From Rhodocollybia butyracea (lineage: Eukaryota; Basidiomycota; Agaricomycetes; Agaricales; Omphalotaceae): a stretch of 64,000 nucleotides of DNA. Below are positions 12,001 through 31,037 of this stretch, piece by piece. The stretch is from positions 62,001-126,000 of the forward strand of contig JADNRY010000066.1 of the NCBI GenBank assembly GCA_015501585.1, read 5' to 3'. The first letter of the stretch is position 1. Every line of letters starts with the position of its first letter. A program made the translations under genes and the position numbers. The notes under the pieces were generated by a model that saw only the letters and a program-made list of their open reading frames with translations, had not been told where the DNA came from and did no database searches.

Positions 12001-15000
12001 GGAGTCACTGGCTGACGATCTATCCAAGGGAATAAATCTCAGTGGTGCGTGTATCTATCCATGAGGTTCAAAAATCTTGTCTCAGATCAACATGCACTCT
12101 ATGCAGGGGGCCAAAAGGTAGTCATATTGTTGTAGTTTTGCGCATGCTAATGCTCTCCTAGGCACGAGTATCGCTAGCACGAGCTGCTTACTCTGACTCG
12201 GACGTTGTCCTTCTGGATGATCCCCTTAGTGCACTTGATGCTTATGTCGGGGTTTCTATCTTGACAAATTGCATCTTGAGTGGTCCTTTGGCCGACAAGA
12301 CGCGAGTACTCGTCACACATGCTTTACATGTACTCGACAAGACAGATTATATTCTGGTAGTTGATCAAGGAGAGATTAAAGAGCGTGGAACATTTCAGGT
12401 ATGCGTTACGTGGAACATTTATAAGTCGTGTTTGTCTTACTGGTGCTTTTAGACGCTTATGTCTGCAAATGGACTGTTCAGTCATCTAATGGATGAATAT
12501 GGAAATTTAGAAGCCGAGGCACAGGCAAAGGAGAAAGAAACAAAAAAAGAGGAGTTTGCTACATCTGTTGGCAAAGCAGACAACTCAGAAAATGCTGCTC
12601 TGATGCAGAAGGAAGAGCGCAATACTGGGGCCGTCACCTTTCAAACATACGCGAAATATCTTATGTTCGCTGGAGGTCTCTGGTGGGCACCTTTTATCCT
12701 TCTTGTGCTTACTCTGGCACAAGCTGCTCAAGGTGCATTTTGATTATAAATCTATTCCCGCGTGAAATTCACGTGACCGCTCATACCCTCATCTAGTCGG
12801 AAATAACTTGTTTTTGGGTTTCTGGACTGCGGAGAGTATTCCTGGATTCGGACAGGCGCAATATATAGGAGTATACGCAGGGCTTGGTAAGTGTAGCGAT
12901 CGTGAGCATAATGATATTTAACATGAACTAATGAGATTTTACAGGCATTGCTCAAGCAGTATTTCAATTCCTACTGTCATTCGCGTTCGCGTAAGTTCAT
13001 AATAAGTGTCTCAGCCAAAGATAATACTGAACCAAGGAAACAGTCTCGCTGGTCTTTATGCGAGTTTGGGTATTTTCCAAGCTGCTCTCCGTCACGTTTT
13101 GCGATCTCCAGTTTCGCTGTTTGATACTACGCCTATGGGTAAGTCAGTGATTTCGTGAAATATTTGCAGATGATTAAATTGGTGTATAGGAAGAATCCTT
13201 AGTCGATTGTCCAAAGATCAGGACACTTTGGATTCACAACTCACGATGACGCTGATGCAGTTTCTGTCGACGTTCAGCTCTGTGTTGGGTACTGTCGCTC
13301 TTGTCTTCTACACTTTCCCTCTTCTAGGCACCAGTGAGTAGTCTATCTTCCTACGGCGCACTGGATGACTGAAAAAACACAGTTTTTGCTCCGATGACTA
13401 TTTTATACCTCGCCATTTCGATCTATTATCGAAGGTCGTCTGTGGAAACTAAACGACTAGATTCCTTGATGCGTTCTGCGTTATATTCTTCATACTCAGG
13501 TAAAGACAGCCCCTCTTGTTCGCGAATAAATGACTGACCTACTGCAGAAACACTTACTGGTCTCTCCACCATCCGCGCATATAGAGAACAGGTAAGCCAA
13601 GACTCTTATTCTCCCCGTTTAGAACTGCCGAACGCTGTATCAAGGAGCGATCGGTTGTGGATGCACAAAGCGGCTTGGATCTGGAAAATCGAGCATATTA
13701 CATGACCATCTCGATTCAGCGCTGGCTGTCTATCAGATTGGACTTTCTGGGCAACATCTTGATTCTGGGTATCGCCTTGTTCGCCGCTGGTTTTAGGACG
13801 ACTGTGAACCCGTCGAAGATTGGAGTCGTGTTGTCGTATACGCTGAGTAGTCAGTTGTTCTCTCTCACAGAAATTTGCTCCTGCTCCTAATATTGCTTCA
13901 GTAACACAGATATTTTGTATGTATCGCTTCTTGGCTTGTGTTACCTCCTCATTCAGTCTTTTTTTCAGCCGAGATGATCACACAGTATGCCACCAGTGAA
14001 CAAGTGGGTTATGCGATATAAGCCTGACCCGAAAGCCGACGCTGACACTTCAGGATAGAATATGAACTCTGTGGAGAGGCTCTTGGTTTACACGGAGCTC
14101 ACCACCGAGGGTGATTCAGACACGTCCAATGACCCCCCTTCGACCTGGCCTGATAAAGGCGGAATTAAATTTGATGGTGTCGAATTGGCTTATCGAAAAG
14201 GCCTGCCTCTGGTTTTGAACGGTGTTTCGTTCAACGTACAGCCCGGAGAGAAGGTGCGTTCACGTTATCCTCTCAATTTGCAGTTTGATCGAAATATGGG
14301 CGAAGATCGGTGTTGTTGGAAGAACAGGAGCAGGTGAGTTGCCTTGCAATTCTGATCGATGCTTTTCCTGACTGTCTCGGACACAGGGAAAAGTTCTCTT
14401 GTCCAAGCCCTTCTCCGGTAAGATGCTTTCTCTAAACCCATACCCAATCCGCCGCTGAGCATTCATACAGCATGGTAGAGCTTGAGGGAGGGAAGATCGA
14501 AATTGATGGTTTCAATATCCGTGGTGTCGACCTGAACGTCCTGAGAGAAAAACTGGCATTGGTTCCTCAAGACTCGATTCTGTTCCTTGGGACGCTGCGC
14601 GAAAACCTGTACGTTCTACGATCTGTAATTTTCGTCTTTTAATGCTTTGATAGTGACCCAATGGGTACTCGCACCGATGCCGAACTGATCTCCGCATTGC
14701 AAAGAGCTTGGTTGCTGCCACGAGATGGAGCCAAAGACGCGGCGGCTGAGGCAAAGTTCAGCCTAGACGCTACAGTCGGCGATGAAGGTCAGCCATTGTA
14801 TGAAATCATGTTGTACTTTCTCTGCTGATCTGTCGTTCCAAGGTTCCAATTATTCCGCCGGTGAAAAGCAGCTCTTAGCGTTAACGAGAGCCCTTGTCAA
14901 GAATAGTAAGATTATCATACTGGTGGGTATAAGTAGGACGTTCATAACGTATTCTCTAACTTTAAAATCTGCATCTAGGATGAAGCCACGAGCAACGTGG

Positions 15001-15306
15001 ATGTTGAGACAGATGCCAAATTACAACAGACTATTCAGAAGGAGTTTTCAACTTCCACCCTCTTCTCAATAGGTAGGCTTTGGGTCTCTTGGATAGAAAA
15101 CACTCATCTAACAGCCAAAAGCTCATCGCCTGAATACTATTGTCTCTTACGATCGGATACTGGTAATGGACAATGGACAAGTGGCCGAATTCGACACGGT
15201 GTTGAGCTTGTTCGACCAGGAAGACTCCATCTTCCGATCTCTCTGCAATGAAGCTAATCTACAACGGTCCGATATCTTGCGCATTCGAGCAGATCGGGAG
15301 ACATAG
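9086..15306 (+). CDS. ABC transporter, ABCC/MRP family, YOR1-like
   Basis: A full-length exporter split by about 30 short introns. The N-terminus carries the family motif [23 protein letters not shown], with no extra TMD0 domain. Order: TMD1 (about 9.7-11.3 kb), NBD1 (11.5-12.45 kb; Walker A GTVGSGKSS, LSGGQ, LLDDP), TMD2 (12.6-14.05 kb), NBD2 (14.15-15.25 kb; YSAGEKQ signature, [10 protein letters not shown]). The Asp after Walker B in NBD1 is usual for ABCC proteins. YOR1-type pumps export organic anions and oligomycin-like drugs at the plasma membrane; the substrate here is unknown. Oddities: intron 11622-11680 inside Walker A has a GC donor, and LSGGQ is spread over exons of 16 nt (12029-12044) and 11 nt (12107-12117). 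Confidence 0.9.
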
Positions 15307-15905
15307 TATTATTTTAGAAATGGCTGAAACAGTATATAAGATGGCATCCTTTTGATTTTAGAATAAAGACACACAGTTGAAATGAAATATCACTGATCTA
15401 ATATGGCGAAGAACGCGAAATTCATTGCCCCAGTTGGAATATGAAAATTCCATGGTCTAAGAATGTGGATATGTAGGGATAATATACCGTTAAATCAAAA
15501 ATAAAAGACTTGGTAATAGCTACAGAGGATCCGGTTCCGACCATTCAATGATTCTGCAATCAAAGCAAAAGTTCGAAAAGTAAAAAGGAAAGCAAACAGG
15601 TACGAAGCTAAAACGAGAGTTTGCACCCCCGATAAAATTTAGGTACAAAGATAAGTTTCAAAAGCGAACGACGATTAAAGAGAAAAATGAAAGATTAACC
15701 GAGTCGAAGAAAAAAACAACGCGGTAAGAGCAAACAATGTATATACAAGCAATTGCAGAAGTGAAAGCCGGTGAGGTATCGAGCGTCCAGAGAATGGTAC
15801 AGCAGAAGAGAGAAAGCAATCAGACAAGAAAGATTAATAAGCGATATAATAGGTATCCATGGATGAGAAATAGAAAGAAATATAGACCCCCGTCGTGGTA
15901 AACAA
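15307..15905. other. Convergent 3' intergenic region
   Basis: A-rich 599 bp between the ABC transporter end (+) and the third RING gene end (-). No coding region or RNA gene is seen. Confidence 0.5.
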
Positions 15906-17358
15906 TTAATAACGACTGGGTGATGGGGATCGCGCGAGACGGGACTTGGGGGTCACAGACCCTGCTCGAGAGTACCGCTGATTTTTGACCAAAGAAATAT
16001 CGTCATCTGGGTTTCCCGGAGGAAGCCAGCGTTCACGAATTTCATGCTTCTCTTCCGAGACAGAGCGGGCCATTTTGGGTGGGGAGGATAATGAAAGCCG
16101 ACGGGGCCTTGTCGGTAAAGGTGGCGCGGGCGTTTGAGATCGTAATTGTTGTGGTGAAGGCGTTGGGAGACGCATTGGACCAGGCGTTTGAGATCGTAAA
16201 GATGGCGTGTGAGAAGGCGTATGCGATCGTGCAGAATAAGCAGGCGTAGATGGTCGTGATGATACATGCATTGACGTGGACCTCGTGTGAAGCGAGTTAA
16301 ATCGTGAGAGTGTCGGGGTTGGTGCAGGAGTTGCTGACGGCGGAGGAGACATCGCGCGGGCACGAGGTTCGGGTGGAGGACTTGGTATCGTACCCAGCGT
16401 GCTAGCTACAGCTTTGAGGCGACTGAGCTCCGTCTTCAACGATGAGCATTCCTGGGCCTTCTGGTTATATTCCCGACGCTGAGAAAATTTATGTTAGATT
16501 AGATTTGCTAAAACAAGATTGAATTGACTTACTTGACTGAAAACACAAAACAGGCACAAGATTTGAATTAAAAAAAAGAAGAGCGCCTAAAAGATGAGAC
16601 GCACCGATGAAGTTCCGTCTCGAGATTTTGATTAGTTTTTTCTAACTCTTCTGTCTTGAATTTGAGGTTTTGCTCTAGACCCTTGGAGGTTTTACTAGCC
16701 TCAGCGTGAGCGACATGGTTCATCAGGATGGCCCGTAATAACGCGGCGCAAAGGTAGAGTGAATATGTCTGAAGAGCGATCAGTACGGTAGAGGGTAAAA
16801 AGAAGTAAAGCTGTACCTGGTCATTGTCCATTTTTGAAGCTGATTTTAGCCATTGCTCAAGCTCGTTATGAAGAGATGAAACCTCTTCAACAGAGCATTT
16901 TTTAGCTGCGACTTTGGCGACCTTGTCCTCCAAACGCCGAGCCTCGTCTCGCGTACGCGAGCAGCCACCTTCTGATAATAATAATCTCTCCTCTCTCTTC
17001 GCCCAAAGATCAGCAGCAGAATCGCCACTGGACATATCGAGAGATTTAGGGACACGCCGTGGAGTATTCCAACCACTGGTCGAAAAGTCCGTGCGAATTA
17101 AACGAACGCTGTCGGGTTGAAAACTACTTCTACAAAAAGGACACGCAGGTGAAAGGCGGGGAGAGGTCTTTTCCACTATATTACTGCAACAGCTTGCACA
17201 CAATACATGGCCTATGGAAAAAAAAAATACACTTAGCGAAATTTTATGGCTGCGATCTGAAAAAAAGACTCGCCACAGGGTATTGTGTGAGGGAGACACA
17301 TCGATGAATATTCGGATGCGCATACATCGCAAAGCGAGCCTGGAAGAAGCGTTAGCAT
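15906..17358 (-). CDS. RING finger coiled-coil protein, paralog C
   Basis: Six exons (17274-17358, 16817-17211, 16605-16768, 16533-16536, 16479-16532 is intron, 15906-16478), that is five coding blocks plus the microexon boundary, encode 406 residues. RING ligands start with CDVC at 10-13, then PCGHVLC, CC and CPFC. A coiled coil follows (KFKTEELEKTNQNLETELHRQ), then a Ser/Pro/Thr tail with repeated LRSQTPxP. The first intron (17212-17273) splits the Gly of CGH and needs a GC donor (GCGAGT). The exon 16533-16536 is 4 nt (TCAA) and is needed for frame. Substrate and partners are unknown. Confidence 0.82.
16533..16536 (-). other. 4-nt microexon (TCAA) of RING paralog C
   Basis: Flanked by introns 16537-16604 (GTGCGT...TTTCAG) and 16479-16532 (GTAAGT...TCTCAG). 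It completes an Arg codon and adds Gln. Skipping it shifts the frame to a stop; reading through the second intron also meets a stop. Confidence 0.8.
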
Positions 17359-19529
17359 GGTAATAGCATAGAAAGACCTCTGGGGAGGTGGAGGGAGGAA
17401 GAAAAAAATACGATTTGCCCTAAACCCTACGCAGATGTGATTAAATAGATGTGTGAATTTGGCGCGCTGCCGAAGGCGCTGATGATTGATGACTAAACTA
17501 TGTAAACTGTTCTTACTTCTCCCTTCTTCTTCATTACTTATTGCATTGCTCGTCATTTCCGTTGGAGACCCTGGCCTCGTTTCTACATGTACATCATCGA
17601 CCATGCTGCTCACCTATAACCCAGCTAAAATTGTCTTGCATTTGGTGAAGCTGGGTCTAGGGTTTCTTCACATCAGACAGACCCATCAGCCGCGCCGCCA
17701 GTCATTTCCCGGAGGTACCTTTTTTTCCGAAACCACAAACTGAAAGATTCAAAGGCCATATGCATACCTCTTACATTGACTCAAAGGAAAACGAAAGACG
17801 AAGGTGCTGACCAAGGCTGTTTCAACCTCGGACTTCGTCCCAGAACGGAGGACGGATCTTAGTCGTCCTTTGACATATACTCTATACTTCCAGGAGAAGT
17901 TTACTTTCCGATGATATCTGGATGACATCTATGAAAGTAATTTCGATCTCCTTCCTCAGTTCTAATCGACGCTAACTTGTCGGTAGTGGCCGAGCCTGGC
18001 TACAAGCTGCAAGGTTTCCACTCCAGACTCTGTTTGGACTCTGTATTTACGGTTTTTGCCTATGGCGGCTGATGGCGGGAGCGCAACGGGAGCATCTTCA
18101 TTTGATTCCGTGGCGCCTTCGTTCTTTGCTTCCGTCTCACAGGCACCGCCGATCGTTGTTATCGATGTTACCCCACGACTGCAAAAGCTTTTGTTGTACA
18201 GATAGATATCAAGAGGAGCGGACTCTTGGCTAGATAAAACGCCACCTCCCCCTAGTCTTGCACATCGCCATCGTCACTGCACTTGGTAATTCGGAGCGTT
18301 TTACCTGGGTTTGTCCGACAATGGTGTCATCATATCCATGCCAAAGCTTGTGATGACCAGAAGCTTAAGATCTAGGGTTTCCCGAGGACGACGGCCCCGC
18401 TCACCACAAATTCAGGTTCCTTTGTACTTAGTGGATGTAGCACGCCTTTTTATCCGTTGGACCAAGCCTCCACCGAGAAGCAGAAGCAAAAGCCACCTTG
18501 TCCAAGAGATTAGCGTCTTGTTAATGTGTAGCGAGTCATAACGAGTCGGCTTGCAGGAGACTCAGATCAACAGCCAACATCGATATTAATAGAGGCATAG
18601 TGCATAAACCATTAGCCAAAGTAGCGGTGGCATTTTCTGTGTCGAGAGCTTCAATCCAGAGTTGATCACTGCATTTTATTGGTTGAGATACGTCGATAGT
18701 GCGTAAATAGGCCATGGTGAAGCCTGTGATGTTTCTATAGAGGGCTATGAATTCACCTTGAAAGGTAGGGATACCAGCGAGTCAAGGGAATCATCAACCT
18801 TCTGCGATTAAACATCTGTTTTTCAAAATAAACCCGCGGGGAAAGTTAAAAGAAAGATTCAAGAGTTCAACAGCAGTTCCCAGGGGCGGAGGGCAATCTA
18901 CAGCTCTGGGAACCAAAAATGTTAATCTTTAGAAAACCATGGAATCCCTATATACATTAGTGGCCGAGGTACAATAGATCTGTTTGAATATTCTTCCACA
19001 CTCACATTACAAAATATCATCGTAATCAGCTGAACCACGATTGGCCAGCAGTACAGCAATCGAAAGTAGAGTCTTCGACGAAATGGTATCTCAGAAGCTG
19101 AGCGCGTAATATTGGTCACGGGTAAGGGGAGATGCTTGTTCTTCTAGTGTTCCTACTCAGGATGGAATCGATCTTTCGTTGATTGTGTATGAGATGAGAT
19201 GGGATGGCCTTGGAAAGGATTGTTTTAAAATCAGAAATCGCCGACGGCATTTCCGAAGCGCCCACGCCTGATCCGAGGCCGCTGAACCGGCATCGACTCC
19301 GGTATGGCTATGAGGTACATAGTCATACAAAGTCCTACCCCCCTGAGGTTACAAAATCTCAATGCTGCAAGACCTTGCAAGACCCGGCCCGCCCGTGTCC
19401 TGGTGTGATGCGAACCACTGCTGGAGGCTTCAAGTTGGCGATTTTGAGATCAAAATGATGCGAACTCCGAAAAAGGATCCGGCCCTATAATCCGGGGTCC
19501 TCTTTAGCTCCACTTGACCAGTGACCACG
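17359..19529. other. 2.2 kb without a supported gene
   Basis: Only short, mutually overlapping ORFs occur here, none with family motifs or convincing splice pairs. A 47-codon ORF from 18062 (MAADGGSATGASS...) is the most protein-like, but alone it is not convincing. The right end must hold the promoter of the M28 peptidase gene. Confidence 0.4.
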
Positions 19530-22500
19530 ATGTCATTGTCAAGCGAGAAAAGTCATTTCTCGACTTCAACTTTCGGTGGCAAGGATGATATACCCGCTCC
19601 TGTCACCACCACAACTCCACCCAAAAGTCGTGGAAAGCGCGTCTTCCGTTCTGTTGCACTTGCTATAGTGCTTTACATCACCTTCCATCACTTTGGACGC
19701 TTTGACACCTTCAATACACAGATCCAGAAAGGTCACCATGGTAAACCATTGATAGGCAAAGCAGCTGAAGAATCGTTTCTGTGAGTCCTTCCTTACGTCT
19801 TAGCATGACCCTTTATCTGATACTTATGCTTACACGCGCAGGAAGGTTCCCGACGAAGAGAGTTGTATTCAGGCCTCACGGCATTACGCGGCCGAGCCTC
19901 ATCCTGCCGGATCGGATGGTGATTTGAAGACTGCTCAAGACTTTCTTGCCCTTTTGCAAGCCGAACTTGGTATCAAACCCCCCTCAGAAATACCTATCTA
20001 TCCTGCGGGTTCAACAAACTCACGTCATGCGACATTGATGATACCCAAAGCGCATACTCCGTACGCATGGATCGACACCTACTATCCTGTCATGAATACG
20101 CCGCTGGAGCGGAACCTTCAGGCATTAGACGAGGATGGAAATGTTTATTGGGAAGCGGACCTGAAAGAACATGCAGATCCCGCGGATCCTGAAGCTCATA
20201 AATACAGCAATGCTGTCCCAACGTTCCATGGTCTCAGTAAAGGCGCTGATGTTTCTGGCAAGGTGAGTGATCTACCTCCGATGCCTCTATGTAGATTAAA
20301 GTGGTGGTTCTAGCTTGTGTACGCGAATTATGGATTGATTCAGGTTAGTTATGATATTCATTTATACCGCCTGGCCCCAGCTTATTCTCATGTAGGACTA
20401 CAATGCTCTTGTTGAAAAAGGTTGGTCGCATAGAGCAAAGACCAAAAAGTGTCTCATGTGTCACTTCTCTACTAGGTGTAAATCTGACTGGTGCAATTGT
20501 GCTCACGCGCTATGGGGCAATTTCCGAGGCATCAAGGTAGAAAAGGCCCAAGAGCTAGGCGCAGCGGGAGTTCTCATTTACAGTGATGTTCGTGATGATG
20601 GCACTGTTACTGTTTCAAACGGTTACGAGCCTTACCCTCATGGGCCCGCACGTAAGCCAGCATATCCTCTAAAACCAGAGACTACTTTTGAACTAGTGTC
20701 CAGGGAATCCAAAAGCAGTACAACGAGGGAGTGTACAATTTCTATCGTTAGTAGTAGTATTTATTCATACTATTTGGGTTCAACTCACACCCATGCAGGA
20801 TGTACCCTGGTGATCCAACTACGCCAGGAGTGCCAGCTTATGAAAACGCAACTCGTACTGAAGGCTCCAACATCCCGAAGATTCCTTCTCTTCCAATTTC
20901 CCAAGAAAATGGTGAAAAGTTGCTGCAGCTTGCTCAGAATGGTTGGAATGGTACTATCAGGCTTAATAACCAAGGTATATCTAGCTTTTCTTTATGTCTT
21001 GCATGTATCCTAATCACGCTTTCTATTACTATAATAGTTGACACTGGGGTCATGCCTATCTGGAACACTCTAGCGATTATCCCTGGCTACATCAAGGACG
21101 AGGTGGTTGTGATTGGGAACCATCGAGATGGTGAGAGCTCCTGGAGTCAGTTCACCCGAATAAAACTTACTAACTAACCTCTTTGTTAGCTTGGGTTTGT
21201 GCTCATACAAATTTGGCGTGTTTGCTCATCTCACTTGTTTTTTGATACAGGTCATGGGTGCCGCTGACCCTACCAGTGGAACAGCTTCTCTTCATGAAAC
21301 GGTTCGTGGCTTTGGTGCACTGATGAAGAAGGGATGGAAGCCTTTGCGAACCATTCTTATTGCCAGCTGGGATGCGGAAGAGGTCTCTCAGATCAGTTTT
21401 CGCACTATCTGCTGCTGACAAATTATAAATAGTACGGCCTCATTGGAAGTACCGAGTGGGGTGAAGATTTCGCTGAATTCATTCAAAAATATGTTGTCGC
21501 ATATTTGAACCTTGGTGGGTTTCGTTTGCCTTGGCTTCCGTCTCCCACTTATTGTTTCTTTAGATGGGTCAGCCTCTGGATCCCGTTTTAGCGCGTCAGC
21601 ATCGCCCTCTTTGGCTCATCTTGTTCACGGCGCCGCTTTGGATATCCCTCACCCTACAGATGCGAATAGAACCCTATGGGATGCAACTAACGACGCTGGA
21701 AAATACTTCGGTGCTCGAGAGGATGGCACTACCGTGGTTGATGCTGAGGCTCTTGCGGTGTACGAAGCGTCTATGAGTGCTACAGATGAACTTGGAGTCG
21801 GTGCCCTCGGTTCTGGTAGTGATTTCACTGTCTTCTTACAAAGGCTGGGTGTATGTGACGGATTCTTCTATATAATCATCCAAGACTGATTGCATATATA
21901 GGTTGCAAGCATGAACCATGGTTTCGGTGGTACCACGAGCGACGCCGTCTATCACTACCATTCCGTATACGATTCGGAGCACTGGGTAGAGTTATATGCT
22001 GACCCAGGATTTTATCGTCATGTACGCCGTTGAGTTTTACTTGATTTACTTATCTCTTTACATCGGTTTCTTCAGGTCGCAGTCGCTAAGCATCTCGGAC
22101 TCATTGCCCTGCGTCTTTCTGGATCGGCTGTACTCCCCTTGAACACTACCCATTATGCATTCGAGCTTGAAAACTACCTGAACAAGTAAGGCTTTGCAGC
22201 TATGAAACTGTTCATTGTTAATACCTGATTTGTAGGGTTGAGAAGCAAATACTCGCAGTATCTATTGAGGTTGATCTATCACCTCTCCGCAAGTCAATTA
22301 GTTCATTGCAAGCAGCAAGTAGGGCGCTTGATTACGAGAAGCTTGTTGCCGAGCGCGAACTGAAACACATCATCAAAAAATGGCACAAGAAGGCATCCAA
22401 GCTCAGGAAGCTTCGCCGGAAGGCCTGGAAGGCCTACTGCAAGTTTCAGAAAAAGGTTTTTGGTAAGAAGTGTCGTTCGCACCATCATTCTGATGAGCAC

Positions 22501-22989
22501 GAATTCGACTGGGAGGAGGAAGTCTCTCATCATGACAAGCCCCAATTTAATGAGGATGATACGCAATTCGAGATAGTGCGCGGTTTTGCCCTCCACTCTG
22601 GCATTGACATTCCTTCTCTTCTCCGTGATGATCACGATTGTGCAAAGACTAGTGAACGACTTCAACTCCCTTTGCCCAAACTGCTGAAGGTGATCAAGCG
22701 GATTCGGGTTGTTAATCAGAAATTGAAAGCGTTTGAGCAAGGATTCATTTCTGAAGATGGTCTTCCCTCACGAGAATGGTATAAACATCTTGTAGTTGCG
22801 CCTGGAAGATGGGTGAGTTTTATTTTATATTGAATAGTAAGGTATACTCATTTTACATGAATTCAGCTTGGTTATGGAGCTACAACTTTGCCGGCCTTAA
22901 GTGAAGCTGAGAACTCGACTGTGGCCAAACATGAGGCCAAACGTCTTCAGACTTTGGTGGACAAACTTGTTGAGACTATTCGAGTTTGA
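19530..22989 (+). CDS. M28 metallopeptidase, glutamate carboxypeptidase II / transferrin-receptor-like
   Basis: A type II membrane protein of roughly 900 residues: short cytosolic N-terminus, one hydrophobic anchor (about residues 38-53, [12 protein letters not shown]), PA domain ([26 protein letters not shown]), M28 peptidase core and a C-terminal dimerisation domain. Binuclear zinc motifs are all present: HRDAW, the Asp of [32 protein letters not shown] and the His of YHYHSVYDS, so it should be active. The nearest yeast relatives are Vps70 and Tre1/Tre2. The start is ATG 19530 (GTG nine bases earlier is unlikely). Oddities: HRDAW is split by a 5-nt exon (21190-21194), and the dimerisation domain holds a long Lys-rich then His/acid-rich insertion near 22350-22560. 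Confidence 0.9.
21190..21194 (+). other. 5-nt microexon coding part of the HRDAW metal-site motif
   Basis: CTTGG lies between an intron ending GTTAG at 21189 and one starting GTTTGT at 21195. It joins GAT-G to give Asp-Ala-Trp before VMGAADP. The motif is conserved in the family, which supports the exon. Confidence 0.75.
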
Positions 22990-23362
22990 TGTTGATATAT
23001 TTTTCCCGACTGTTGTAGTAAACAATATCATGATGTTATTGCTTTTGCAAGTGTGATTTGCGCCGTGCTGAAATCATATAGGGTAATTGATATCAAACGG
23101 CGCTTAATTTACTAACCGGGATAGGGCTAACAACTGCCAAATCAACAGATCTGTTGATTCACCATTCACCGTTCAGTTTTATAGTGCGCTGTTGTCAGGC
23201 TTACAGCATAGACATAAGAGCAAAAGCGTTAATTCCCTCGCTAGTTATCACGCAGGTTGGATAATGCATGTGCCCCATGCAACTCTACAACTGTTTCTTT
23301 CACCGAGGTCGAACATAATAAAACCAAAATCCTATACATAAACACACAAGTTACATTTATAT
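22990..23362. other. Convergent 3' intergenic region
   Basis: 373 bp between the M28 gene end (+) and the BEACH gene end (-). No gene is seen. Confidence 0.5.

Positions 23363-31037
<7,675 letters not shown>

Noticed and set aside
17486..17743. Hydrophobic 85-codon ORF in the 2.2 kb spacer
   Set aside because: Its composition follows T-rich DNA; no family motif, and other frames are equally open.
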